A DNA stretch of 64,000 bases from Proteromonas lacertae (taxonomy: Eukaryota; Sar; Bigyra; Opalinata; Proteromonadidae), in assembly GCA_002245135.1 (NCBI GenBank), contig NGBS01000592.1, forward strand, positions 62,001-126,000. The letters are read 5' to 3'. Below are positions 43,433 to 54,075 of the stretch, one piece after another. The notes beneath the pieces are model-generated. The model searched no databases. It had not been told where the DNA came from and saw only the letters and a list, made by a program, of their open reading frames with translations. Position 1 is the first letter of the stretch, and every line of letters starts with the position of its first letter. Made by a program: the position numbers and the translations under genes.

Positions 43433-44424
43433 ATGGAACAAGTATGAATCTATGTAAAATTAAATAGTCTGAAGAAGTAAATAATGAGCTAAAAAGTAAA
43501 TCTAAAAAGGTCATAATTATTTCATCAGTAGCTGCTGTATTATTTGTTTCATTATTAGTTGTAGTTTTTTGTAGTTGTGAATATTATCATAATATTAATC
43601 GCTAATACTGATAATATGGAGGGCATATCTGCACCTTCTGTTGTATTTATTTTAATAGCCAATCTGTGGTATAGTAGGTACAAAAAATAGAAATTCTGGT
43701 ATATTATCATGGGTATATATACATTTTTATATTTTTTTGTTATTTAGTTTACATGGTGTAGTATGTGTGAATTTGTTTATACTGTATAATAGAAATATTG
43801 ATTTAATATAAATAGATGTTATATATTATTCAATGGATAGTAAGAGCTGTGTTTTTATCATATTTCAAAGATTATTGTAATAAACATCATAAAGATGGTT
43901 ATGATTGTGATTTATACAACAGTTCATCATTTTGGGTTTATTTCTCATTAGCAATTATAGTATCAATAATAGTGTGTGTTTTATCAGTATATATATATAT
44001 ATATTAAATAATTATTCTTCATATATAGCTTATATCTTACTTAAAATCAAAACAGTTATATTCAAATCCATATTTCAACAAAATGAAAGTTAATCCATCA
44101 TCTGAGAATGTAATACCAATGCCAATAGAAATGGTTCAATATATACAACCAAATGGTCAAATAGTAGCAACTGCTACTTATCAACCACAACCACAATTTC
44201 AACAGACTAATATTGTTCAAGGAATTCCAATATATGCAAATCAACAAGGTAATTATATAATTAATGTTGATGAACAATTGCAACTATCACAACCACAACC
44301 TCAAGGTAATTATGCTGTAAATATGAGTCATACTCAACCTCCTCAATTATATCAATCCCCTCCATCATATTCATCGAAAGTAATATTACCAGCTTCAAAT
44401 AATAATAATAATTTTAATGAATAA
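43433..44424 (+). CDS. four-TM protein with Gln/Pro-rich tail, array gene 4 (one frame break)
   Basis: Same plan: MEQ, intron, SEEVNNELKSKSKKVIIISSVAA, TM2 exon. There the frame breaks: TTTTAATAGCCAATCTGTGG has one base more than needed to give the family motif IPICGIVGTKNRN, and the open frame reaches TAG within ten codons. Downstream exons are fine: FTWCSMCEFVYT, a TM3-4 exon with the loop DYCNKHHKDGYDCDLYNSSS then FWVYF, LISYLKSKQLYSNPYF, and a tail with PIEMVQYIQPNGQIV, NIVQGIPIYANQQGNYIINV and a second GNYAVNM. Either a one-base sequencing error near 43658 or a pseudogene. Confidence 0.6.
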
Positions 44425-44698
44425 CTGTACATATTTTATTTATTTATTTATTTATTTGTCATTTTCATCTTTATTGATGTACTTAAATCAACAACTAGAA
44501 ATAATTAACTGTGGTTAACAATTAAAAATATATTCACTTTTCGCAAGCACTATATTCCAAAATAAATGACAAATAAAATTCTACATAATTAAGCAAATTA
44601 TTATGTATGAAATCAAATCAGAAAGCTAGATATTAGAATTTCAAAACAATGTTTTGCCGAATTAACCAAAAATAGCCCCAAATTGTCAATTCTAAAAA

Positions 44699-45705
44699 AT
44701 GGAACCAGTATGGATCTAGATATTATTCAATAGCACGAGGAAGTTATAAATGAACTACAGAATAAAACCAAAAAAGTTATAGCAGTTTCAATTGTAGTAG
44801 CTGTATAATTTGTTACATTATTTGTTTTAGTTCTTTGTGGTTATATGTACAATTTTATCATATACTAGCGATTCAGGAGATTTATATGGAGTATATGCTC
44901 CCTCCATTCTATCAATAATCATCCCAATATGTGGTATTTTAGGAGCAAGAAATAAAAATCCTAATTTATTGTCATGGGTATAATTATATAATTGTTTTAT
45001 TTTCTTGTCTAGTTTACTTGGTGTAGTTTATGTGAATTTGTGTGTGGTGTATAGTTTAATAATTATTAATATTATTGTAGATATTGTATGGTGTTGGATG
45101 GATAATAACAGCATCAATATTGTCATTCCTAAAAGAGCATTGTGATGATGATGACAAATACAACCATAATGATAATGATAGGTGTAAGTTTTTAAATAGT
45201 TCTTCATTTTGGGTATATTTCGCAATAGCTGTTGTTATGTCAATAATAATTAGTGTTTTATCAGTATATAATTGTTATATTTTTAATATTATTTCAATAG
45301 TTTTTATCATACCATTGGGGAAAGGAATTGTATTCTAATCCATACTTTAATCATGTTATAATTAATCCACCAGTGTATATGGCAGGTCAGGGACCAATAG
45401 AAATGGTCCAGTATGTAACACCAAGTGGTCAAATAATAGTTGCTCCATATCAGCAACAACCATTACAACAAATGACATTATCACCTCAACAACCAAGTAA
45501 TATTGTCCAAGGTATTCCAGCTTATACTAATCAGCAAGGAACTTATGTAATTAATATGGATCAACAACCACAAATACAACAATCGCAAGGTACTTATGTC
45601 TCTAATATAAATCAACCTCCTCTTCCACAGCTATATCAATCTCCATCCTCAGATTCATCAATTGTATTACTTCAACCTCCTAATGGCAATAACAGTAGTA
45701 AATAA
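44699..45705 (+). CDS. four-TM protein with Gln/Pro-rich tail, array gene 5
   Basis: Frame intact. MEP, intron, HEEVINELQNKTKKVIAVSIVVA; TM2 exon ending IIPICGILGARNKNPNLLSW; FTWCSLCEFVCG; TM3-4 exon with a hydrophilic loop holding two cysteines (EHCDDDDKYN...DRCKFLNSSSFWVYF); FLSYHWGKELYSNPYF. The tail carries GPIEMVQYVTPSGQII, QQPSNIVQGIPAYTNQQGTY and further GTYV repeats, ending SSIVLLQPPNGNNSSK. This copy is a good reference for the family. The cysteine pair before FWVYF is shared with genes 4, 7 and 8 and could form a loop disulfide. Confidence 0.75.
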
Positions 45706-46096
45706 TCTCAGTAATAAATAATTAAATGTATTTATCTAATATGTGTGAAACTGTACATCTCATTTGGTTGTTATCACTATATTCTTTCAAATAAAATAAA
45801 TAACTAATCGTAATGATTTATTTTCACCTCATTTAATTCCAACCAATGTTCTGATGTTTTTTAAATAATTTTATAATTTATATAAACTATCTACATGTAT
45901 TAAATATGGAAGCTGAATGACAAAGAACATCGTGTAAAATTCATGTAAAATTTGGCATTTACTTAGATATACTCTGCAGCTTTGCTATAAGTCGTTGCAT
46001 CATATTATTAACAGAAGCATTATCAAATGACTAGAACATTCTACATTCTGATATAAAATGATAGTTAAACGAAAATTTTCCCCAAAGATTTTAAAT
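45706..46096. other. intergenic stretch between array genes 5 and 6
   Basis: About 390 bp, AT-rich, no gene seen. The right end carries AACGAAAATTTTCCCCAAAG, the shared promoter word of the array (CCCC at 46080-46083). Confidence 0.4.
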
Positions 46097-46856
46097 ATGC
46101 AGTTAGTATATTTTTTACATATTATCAATAGTCTGAAGATATACAAACTGACATAAAGAAGAAAACAGGAAGAGTTTTATATATCGCAGGAGTTGCAGCA
46201 GTATACTTCATAAAGTTGTAATATATAGGGTATAATAATGGTGGAAACGACATGGCAATTAATATTCTTAAGCTTTTTTTATTTTGGTATACTACCATAT
46301 AATTTGCTTGCGTTGATTATTCCATTATGTGGTTATATTGGTGTTAAAGCTAAAATATTATGTTGTGTAGAATGTGTATCTATTTTATTCATTTATTTTA
46401 TTATTGCAGTTTGCTTTAGGAAGTTTATCTAAGTGTTGCTTAGTTGTATATTTTAATCTTTATTTTCATTAGTTTGGACTTTGCATTATGTGGATTGTTC
46501 TGGCAGCAATAGGGTTTACTGAAGAATTAAACAATTTTACAATTTTTGTAGTAATTGAAGTAATTTTATCATTATTCTATTTTGTTACCACTGTATATAT
46601 ATTGTGATGCGTTCATATTTCCTAGGGTCTATCATGTTGGTGGGGAAGACAACTTTATTTACATCCTTACTTTTGTAAGTTAGAAATTGTACCTCCACCT
46701 AACGTATCAGGTGTACCAGCAAGGACTGTAGAAATGGTGCAAATTGTAACACCAGGTGGTCAGATTGTATCTGGTTTTCATACACCAACAATTCAAGCAC
46801 CACCACCTCCTCAAAGACGTATTTGCAGTGACATGAACTGCCCAGCATTACCATAA
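46097..46856 (+). CDS. four-TM protein, array gene 6, short tail
   Basis: MQL, intron, SEDIQTDIKKKTGRVLYIAGVAA, TM2 exon starting GIIMVETTWQLIFLSF with the loop LIIPLCGYIGVKAK, short exon FALGSLSKCCLV, TM3-4 exon FGLCIMWIVLAAIGFTEELN, then GLSCWWGRQLYLHPYF-like sequence (LYLHPYFCKLEIVPPP). The tail has VEMVQIVTPGGQIVSGFHTP and ends QRRICSDMNCPALP, without the GTYVVNM repeats. The TM3-4 loop lacks the cysteine pair. With genes 7 and 8 it forms a subgroup (K[KR]K near the start, Q.VTP.GQ, R.LY.HPYF, and a CCCCAAAG promoter word). Frame intact. Confidence 0.68.
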
Positions 46857-47287
46857 TAATAACAAAGAAATTAATAATTAATAAATATATAACTTGATTT
46901 TACTAATGTTTTATTTAATATAATTTAATGGATTTATGAAATATTAATAAGTAGATCAATTAAGTATAATAAATACTTATGTGAAGCTATTAGTTGTTGA
47001 AATATTATATATAAATCAAATTCATTGAATCATTTTGAAGGTTATGTATGAAGCTGAAATATCTACCCATATATTATATAGTATAATTATTATAGACTTT
47101 TATTATTAACAAATATGTCTTGTAAAAATTATGTAAAAAATATATATATCGAATATTATATCTACAGGTACAGATAATTGATAAACATAATATTATTCAA
47201 AGAACACTGTCAAAATATGAAAGTAAATATATGAATATATATTTTTTTAAATAAAAATAACGAAAAAATCCCCAAAGATTTTCTATA
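46857..47287. other. intergenic stretch between array genes 6 and 7
   Basis: 431 bp with no coding potential seen. CCCCAAAGATTTTC with CCCC at 47270-47273 lies 18 nt before the next ATG. Confidence 0.4.
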
Positions 47288-48561
47288 ATGAATAATGTAT
47301 GTTTTACACATATACAATATAGCCTCAAGAAGTAGAATTAGAAATAAAGAAGAAAAGTCAAAGGGTTATAAAAATAGCGATTGTATCTGCAGTATATATC
47401 TTACTATATATAATTAACTTTCTAGGTTGTGGTAATAGTAGATGCAGGAATAGCGTTTGGTTTTGGTTATGTAAATTATATTTGGTTAGTATTAAACACT
47501 GTGGTTGCCTTATCTATTCCGATATGTGGTTATAGAGGAGCTACAAATAAAAATGCTAAAGATTTAGCCTGGGTATCTATAAACTCTGTATTATTTTCCA
47601 TTTAGTTTACATGGTGTAGTCTATTTAAGTCTGTGTGTATGGTATAGTTTATTAGTCAATATTATTTTAATAGTTGATCGATGTAGGATACTCAATATTC
47701 TTAGCTATGTATGTGTCTGACTTACTATCTTATTGTGATGAAAATTATTCTGCTGACTGTAGTGTTTATTCTTCATCATTTTGGATATATTTTATTATTA
47801 TAATGATAATATATGTAGCTTATCTTATTACATTAGTATATTTTATTATTATTATCAAATAGTGTTTTTCATTTTGGTTGGGAAAACAACTATATAATCA
47901 TCCTTATTTCACTAAAATTGTAGTTGCTCCTCCAGTTATAACAACAGAAGCCAAACCAATAGAGATGATACAAATAGTAACTCCAGATGGTCAAGTAGTA
48001 ACAGGATATCATGTTCCAAAAACAATGCAATTACCACAGAATGTTAATATAATTCAAGGTGCTGTTGCTAATCCAACACCACAAGCAACTATTCCAACTG
48101 TTATATCTACTTCTCCAATACCACAAGCATCTATACCAACAACTTATCTTGTTAATATGAATCAGCAAGAACAACCAAATATAATGCAAGGAATTGTTAC
48201 TAATCCAACCCAACAAGGAACATATATTGTTAATAATAATGAAGAAGCAGCTGCACGAGGAGGTATTTATATTGTTAATGTGGATAATAATGAGCAACCA
48301 ATGACAAAACAAAGAGAAGGTATTTATATAATGAATAAAAATGATGATGATGGAGAAGAACAGAATGAAACTAATGAAGTCAATATAAAGAATAAGCCTC
48401 CACCTCCACCTAGAAGACATGTTAAGAAGAGCAAGAAAGAGTCTCCTCAATCTTCTCCAAAAGAAGAAGAAGAAGCTTATCAACTACCATCTCAATCATA
48501 TAAGAATGAAAAGCAAGTAAAAACAAATAATTCTAATGATTCCAGTGACAGTGATTATTAG
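47288..48561 (+). CDS. four-TM protein with long repetitive tail, array gene 7
   Basis: MNN, intron, PQEVELEIKKKSQRVIKIAIVSA; TM2 exon with SIPICGYRGATNKNAKDLAW; FTWCSLFKSVCM; TM3-4 exon with the loop SYCDENYSADCSVYSSSFWI; CFSFWLGKQLYNHPYF. The longest intact tail (~220 residues): PIEMIQIVTPDGQVVTG, PQNVNIIQGAV, several G[TI]YIVN repeats, then a polyproline motif PPPPPRRHVKKSKKE and a DSSDSDY end. PPPPPRR could bind an SH3 or WW domain. The tyrosines in the GTYIVN repeats might be phosphorylated; this is speculation from sequence. Frame intact. Confidence 0.75.
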
Positions 48562-49151
48562 ACATGTAATTTCATAAGTATATTCTGATTTTAAATAAAT
48601 ATTTTATGTTATTTATCAATTTAATTTCAAAATAATTTAATGTAACATTCACAAACAAAATTGATTTAATAATATATTCATAAATATTACTGTATTTATA
48701 GTATAATGATATACATGTTATATGTTATTTATTAGCATATATAGAAATTTATAAAGTTTCTCAATCAAGCATATGTAAAGACATAATAATGTGCATCTGA
48801 TGTTAATAATATTATATATATATATATATATCAGCCTATTTATAATAATAAAATGGTTATGTATAAATCATGTAAAAATTCATAATTAGAGAAAAACATA
48901 TCTATATATGTCATTATTGTATATAAGAAATATAAAACGTGTTAATGAAAAATTTCATACAAATAAATGCAGGTAGAGTATATTTTCAAATAATCTTCAT
49001 TTTAACAATTATTCAAAATTCACACATCATTATCTAAAGTTTATTCAGTAAATTTCCGAAACAAATTATTTGAAGTGATAAATTCTACTCCACAAACATG
49101 AAATTATCAAAATGATATTTGAATGAAAAAATCCCCAAAGATTGATATTTT
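48562..49151. other. intergenic stretch between array genes 7 and 8
   Basis: 590 bp, very AT-rich, with a (TA)n tract near 48812. No gene seen. The CCCCAAAGATTGATA promoter word (CCCC at 49133-49136) closes it. Confidence 0.4.
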
Positions 49152-50356
49152 ATGAATATCGTATTCTTTTTACATATAATGATTAGTCCAAAGAAAAAGA
49201 ATTAGAAATAAATAAGAAAAGTAGAAGGGTGGTAAATGTAACTAGTTCTTTAATAGTATTTATTTATTTAACAAAATATTAGTGCTTAGTTATTGCTAAT
49301 TTAGCTATCGTCTTTTTTGGTTATTCAAATTTATATTGGTCAATAATTAGTTCACTTTATGCACTATTAGTCGCATTCTGCGGTTACAGTGGTGCAAAAT
49401 ATAAAAATATTAGTATATTAGCATGTGTATGAATATACTGTAAAAATATAATATTATTAGTTTTCGTGGTGTAATATCTTGAATTTCTTTTGTATAGTAT
49501 GATTAAATATATTTATTTATACAATAACAGATGGTCAATGTTATATATGGAATATTTTTAGCAATATATGCTATGGATTTAAATTCAAGTTGTATAAATA
49601 ACGAATATAGTGACTGTGATAAATATGATTCAATATTTTGGGTTTATTTTGTGTTATTAATAATTATCAGCCTTGTATATATGCTTATTACAGTATATAT
49701 ATATATAATTATTTCATTTCATATTATTAAATAGTGTTTGTCATTCTGTTTTGGAAGACAACTATATATACATCCCTATTTTAATAATTTAACTATCACT
49801 CTTCCACCATCTCCACCTATAAGAGAAGAAAAGCCAACAGAATTAGTTAAAATTGTAACTCCAGATGGATTAATTACACCAGTGCGTTCTCCAAAAGTTC
49901 AACAACCACAACCACAACCACAACATAGCTAATATAGTTCCAACAATAATTATCAGAGAAAATCAACAGCGAACAAGTAATGTAGTAAATCCTAACTCAC
50001 AACAACAGCAAGATATACCACCACAAGTTATATACATTGTAAAGAAGAATGAACAACCACAACCAATTCCTATTGTAAGAGAAGTTGTTACATTACCTCC
50101 TCCTCAAAATGAAATTAGAATTGTAAAAAAGTATGATAACAATGAAGAAGAAGAAGAAGAATCAAAACCACGAAGTATACATGCTATAAATAGAGAAAAA
50201 GAAGTTCCACCTCCTCCTCCACCTCGTAGAAAAGTGTTTAAAGAAAAAGAACAACCAGAAGAAGAAGAAGAAGAAAACTATGAATTACCTTCAGACTTTT
50301 GTAAAAACCAAAAACAATGCAAAGCTCATGATTCTGATGATGATAGTGATTATTAG
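49152..50356 (+). CDS. four-TM protein with long tail, array gene 8 (one frame break)
   Basis: MNI, intron, SKEKELEINKKSRRVVNV; TM2 exon with LVAFCGYSGAKYKNISILAC; FSWCNILNFFCI; TM3-4 exon with SCINNEYSDCDKYDSIFWVY; CLSFCFGRQLYIHPYF. The tail begins PTELVKIVTPDGLITPV and reaches TAA (49930-49932) after PQPQHS. The +1 frame picks up exactly there with NIVPTIIIRENQQRTSN and runs to TAG at 50354-50356, including VPPPPPPRRKVFKEKE and SDDDSDY, the same end as gene 7. Joined, HS-NIVPT matches PS-NIVQG of gene 5, so one extra T at the stop is the simplest explanation. Confidence 0.62.
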
Positions 50357-50464
50357 GAAGAAATAATTTGATTAATTTATAAATAAATATATATTTAATG
50401 AATGTTGTTATATATAAACAAGCTAATAAATAAAATTAATAATAAGAAGAATATAGTTTAACGT

Positions 50465-50846
50465 TTATTGTTGTTTATTCTGTTCAGTAACATGGTTACT
50501 CCAACATTTATAGAAAGCATCTTGAACTTTACGACAATCAGAAAAATCATTATGTGTACGATATAAACATTTTCTATATGTTTCTAAACTTGGTCCACAT
50601 GCACTTCTAGCCTCTTCCAAACTAATTATTAACTATAAACAAATAAAAACAATACACATTTTCCACACATGATTTTACCTCTGCTCCTTGTGATAAACAT
50701 TCAGCAGGATCACCATTAGCATCTTTGCATTTCAAAAAATTTAGATTTGCTTGACTGCATCTTTCGTGAATCAATGGATAGATTGAACTTAATGTATCAG
50801 ATGTAGGAGTAGCAGGAATTGTATCAATTCTTTTTGGAACACTCAT
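50465..50846 (-). CDS. NDUFA8-like twin CX9C subunit of respiratory complex I
   Basis: Two exons with an intron at 50633-50657. The protein of about 118 residues has four CX9C motifs, the hallmark of NDUFA8: CSQANLNFLKC, CLSQGAEVKSC, CGPSLETYRKC and CRKVQDAFYKC. NDUFA8 is an intermembrane-space accessory subunit of NADH dehydrogenase, imported through the MIA40 disulfide relay. There is no cleavable presequence, as expected for that route. Its presence implies aerobic mitochondria with complex I. It shares an 84-bp divergent promoter region with the next gene. Confidence 0.85.
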
Positions 50847-50930
50847 AATTATTAATTATTAAAATCCAGAATAATTTGGCTTGATTGAAAATTGATTCGT
50901 TTTATTGCTGTTTTTTTTTGTTTAACGAAA

Positions 50931-51641
50931 ATGCCAAAGAAGTCGCATCCATTCGCATTGACTATGTTTGCTAGTCATGTTATTTCTAGCAATGTCCCCA
51001 CAGATTATAATGTATGTTTATCATCAATCATTTAATAGACTTTGGTTGATAGATCGTATAAAAATCCAGGAACTAGATACAAAGCAGAAGTACCACCTCA
51101 CAAAAATCATTCTGACTATGAAGCATTCGGAACTGGCAAAAAAGGTACATACTCAACAACTACAGGTACAACATACACAGAACAATATTCAACACTTGCT
51201 CCAACATATGAAAAAACCATACCTAAGACAAATATAACCAACTCTATGTGTTCTCAGTTTGTACTAGGTAGACAGCCAATGCGTATTAATTAATTGTTTA
51301 TTTTTTATATATTATCAATAGACTATGAATCTACAACAATGTATGAAACTCAAAATCCAAGAGATCGAACAATACCAAAACAACCTCCATTAAAACCACG
51401 TCAAGATTTAGAAGGAGGTACAAATATAGTATCAGGTCTACCACGAATCCCACAACGTCAGCCAGGAATAAAAACCAGTAGTGATCATGCTTTTGCAAGA
51501 CAAGTGAATGGTCAAAGATATAATATAATTTCTGGACAAATGGATCCGATTCAAAGAGCACCTCCATTACAGCTAACTCCACCTGCTGATCCTCCGCTTC
51601 ATACACTGTATCCTGTTAGACCACCCAATTTTTGTCAATAA
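50931..51641 (+). CDS. unknown Pro/Thr/Tyr-rich protein
   Basis: Three exons; the start MPKKSHPFALTMFASHV lies 3 nt after AACGAAA. Middle: YKNPGTRYKAEVPPHKN, FGTGKKGTYSTTTGTTYTEQ, then RDRTIPKQPPLKPRQD, HAFARQVNGQRYNIISGQM and a proline-rich end. No TM, signal or enzyme motif. Short Tyr/Pro/Gly repeats of this kind are seen in axonemal microtubule inner proteins, so a ciliary role is possible but unproven. The second intron (GTATTAATT...CAATAG, about 51283-51321) restores the frame between the two visible coding pieces. Confidence 0.55.
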
Positions 51642-51767
51642 ATTAAATTCATTAGTAAAATTTATTTATTTATTTTAATGAAATACGTGTTTGTAAATGG
51701 TTTATATAAAAAATTAATATTAATATTAATATTTTAATATAAAATGATAATTAATCCACTATTTCCA

Positions 51768-53104
51768 TTATATTCTACCTACTATCTCATCATATTCATC
51801 TATTAACACACTTGAAAACTTAGCAATAGGCGAAAAGTATGTAATATCATCCATTTCATTTTCACTTCTTACCACATATCCACCCATAGTTATAACAGCA
51901 GCAATAGCACTAGTGTTCATATGATTATTTTCAGAGTGTTTTGATAGTTCACTATAGAATTTAAATAACAGATAATAATAATATCTTGTTTGCATCGCAT
52001 ATATGGGTTAATATATTCACCCAAACGTCTTTATATTGTTTTTCTTGCTCTTTAACAGATGATTCTGAGTTTATATCAGTTTTTTGGTTAATTTCAATAA
52101 TTTCTTCATAGTATGACTTAGGAACGAGTGGTATTGATAAATGTCTTAATAAATTCTATTGTAAATAAATATTATGAAAGTATTAAAAAAATATATAAAT
52201 ACTTTTAAAATTGATGATACTTCATGACAAGTAATCTTACTAAAATCAGGTAATTCAGATAATTGTTTATTATCATTCAATATTAAATGAATACTTTCTT
52301 TCACAATTTTAGCACTGCCTGGTACTCTTAACAAATGTTCAACGTCATAATAATTCTGTAGAAATTTAATACATTCTTCAAAATATGGAGGAAGAGTATT
52401 GTTATTTGCTTGATAATATTGAAGTAAATCGATTTTGAAGTTTTCATCTTTTATTTCACTTATTACTACATCACGAGGCTATATTTATATTTATATTTAT
52501 ATTATATATACTTCTAATATTCCATCTTCATAATTTATCAACCAATTTGGTAAATTTAGTGATAATTCAGGGTATTGAGACTTTAAATCTTCTACTGAAT
52601 AATCATAATTAATTTTTCTATAGAATTTTGCACTTATAAATGGTCTTAAAAATGCAAAGAATAAACGGATTGTGAATGAAGGATGTAGAATTCTTAATAC
52701 CTTAATATTCTTTCTAAATCGTCTTGGTAATGATGATAAAGTGTTTTTAAACCATGAGAAATAGCTTCTGTTGAAGAAACTCATTCCAGCATGACAATAT
52801 ATTAGTATATAAGGCATATTTGTAATTTGATTCATTACCTTTATAAAAAGCAACAAACCTTTGTGAAGATCATCTGGAGTCTCTGTATCCAAATGATAAG
52901 GGATAAAAACGATAACAGGCATTTTGAGATGCTGACCATTAACATCACCTTCATGCATACCTATTCATTATCATTAACAAAAACAATACCACAACAATAT
53001 ATGACATTTCTCTCTTCTATCTTTGATAAATCAGTTCTTTTTGCTTCTTCTAACAGCTGCTCAAATAAATCTGGATCAGGAGGTGGATTTGCTTGTTCAG
53101 TCAT
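51768..53104 (-). CDS. BCH (CRAL-TRIO-like)-RhoGAP protein, ARHGAP1-type (one frame break)
   Basis: Starts MTEQANPPPDPDLFEQLL; an intron near 52960-52988 joins to GMHEGDVNGQHLKMPVIVF. Residues ~45-180 form a BCH/CRAL-TRIO_2 domain: YILIYCHAGMSFFNRSYFSW, RRFRKNIKVLRILHPSFTIR, FLRPFISAKFYRKI. A RhoGAP domain follows: HLLRVPGSAKIVKESI contains the arginine finger, then LLRHLSIPLVPKSYYEE and HSENNHMNTSAIAAVI. The combination is that of ARHGAP1/ARHGAP8, GTPase activators for Rho/Rac/Cdc42. The frame breaks at a TAA near 51956, within SVI-KFYSELSK; the +1 frame continues in perfect register with the family, so one extra base is likely. Confidence 0.78.
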
Positions 53105-53160
53105 TCAGTAATTCAAAAAATACTATTTTCTTCTTTAAATAAAACGAGTATATTTTTTGA
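53105..53160. promoter_or_regulatory. 56-bp divergent promoter region
   Basis: The only gap between the divergent RhoGAP and DUF3431 genes. It contains AAAACGAGTATATTTTTT, similar to the AAACGRCTATATTTT word before other genes (6290, 26519, 42121). Confidence 0.45.
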
Positions 53161-53967
53161 ATGAATTATTTTTTTGCCAATTTAATACTACTGTGTTTGT
53201 TAATTGTTCCATCTTTTTACTTTTTCATCCCATATAGACTACTGGTATTCAATGATAGATATCTTATACCAAAACACAACACACCAGCAGTAATCAATAA
53301 GACGAATTCCTCTGTGTTAGTAGTTTATGCAACATGTGGAAGAAAGTATCACTTTTCAATTGAAAGAAGTATATTTCCTACACACAAACTAGAATGTAAT
53401 CCAAACACAAATTATAGAGATGCAAGGGAAGGTGGATTATTTCTAGATTTTATAATTCAAACATACAATAATCCTCTTGCTGAAAAGTATATATTCGCTC
53501 AAGGACATGATAATGCCAGTCATTATCGTGTAGACTTTTGGGAAAGAATAAAATACCTTTCGACAACTGAATATTTTCAAAACAATAAGTGTGGTGCTAT
53601 TTATTGTGATTATCATCATTTCGGTGTTGAAGAAGAAGCATTACCACTGTTAAATCTTGGTTTTGCAGTGAATGAGTATTTATTGGACAATCGTATAACG
53701 AAAGTGAATATATTTATACATGATAAACGCAAAGATGATATTCCATGCTGTTCTACATTCTTTGTTACTCCAGAGTTAATTAGAAGAACTCCTTTGAGTG
53801 AATATAAGAGAATTAGACAGGCATTAATTGAATATATATCTGCTAATGGTGATAAAAATGCACCAAATCAAGGTGAAAATTATAACGCAGGGATATATTT
53901 GGAATATGCTTGGTTTTTGTTTTTTAAGCTTAAAAGTATTCCTAAACCGCCATGTGAGAGTAGTTAG
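53161..53967 (+). CDS. DUF3431-family glycosyltransferase-like type II membrane protein
   Basis: Intron-free, 268 residues. The N-terminus is a signal anchor (LILLCLLIVPSFYFFIPY), then a lumenal domain. DUF3431 features: NTNYRDAREGGLFLDFII (family NxGrE...yL..I), YIFAQGHDNASHYR (family vFlHGH), CCSTFFVTPELIRRTPLSEY (family c.aqF.Vs...Ir.rP...Y), and C-terminal NAGIYLEYAWFLFF (family E..W...F). The family is predicted to be Golgi glycosyltransferase-like, but substrates are largely unknown. A link to the galactofuranose pathway implied by the UGM gene is only a guess. Confidence 0.72.
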   Translation: MNYFFANLILLCLLIVPSFYFFIPYRLLVFNDRYLIPKHNTPAVINKTNSSVLVVYATCGRKYHFSIERSIFPTHKLECNPNTNYRDAREGGLFLDFIIQTYNNPLAEKYIFAQGHDNASHYRVDFWERIKYLSTTEYFQNNKCGAIYCDYHHFGVEEEALPLLNLGFAVNEYLLDNRITKVNIFIHDKRKDDIPCCSTFFVTPELIRRTPLSEYKRIRQALIEYISANGDKNAPNQGENYNAGIYLEYAWFLFFKLKSIPKPPCESS

Positions 53968-54075
53968 ATTAGTAATTAAGATAATTTAATGATTGTTGTA
54001 TTTTGAATGAATTTTTTCTTGAATCTGTCGCTGTAACGGTCAAAATTATTTTGAATTATTCGTTTTCTATTATTT

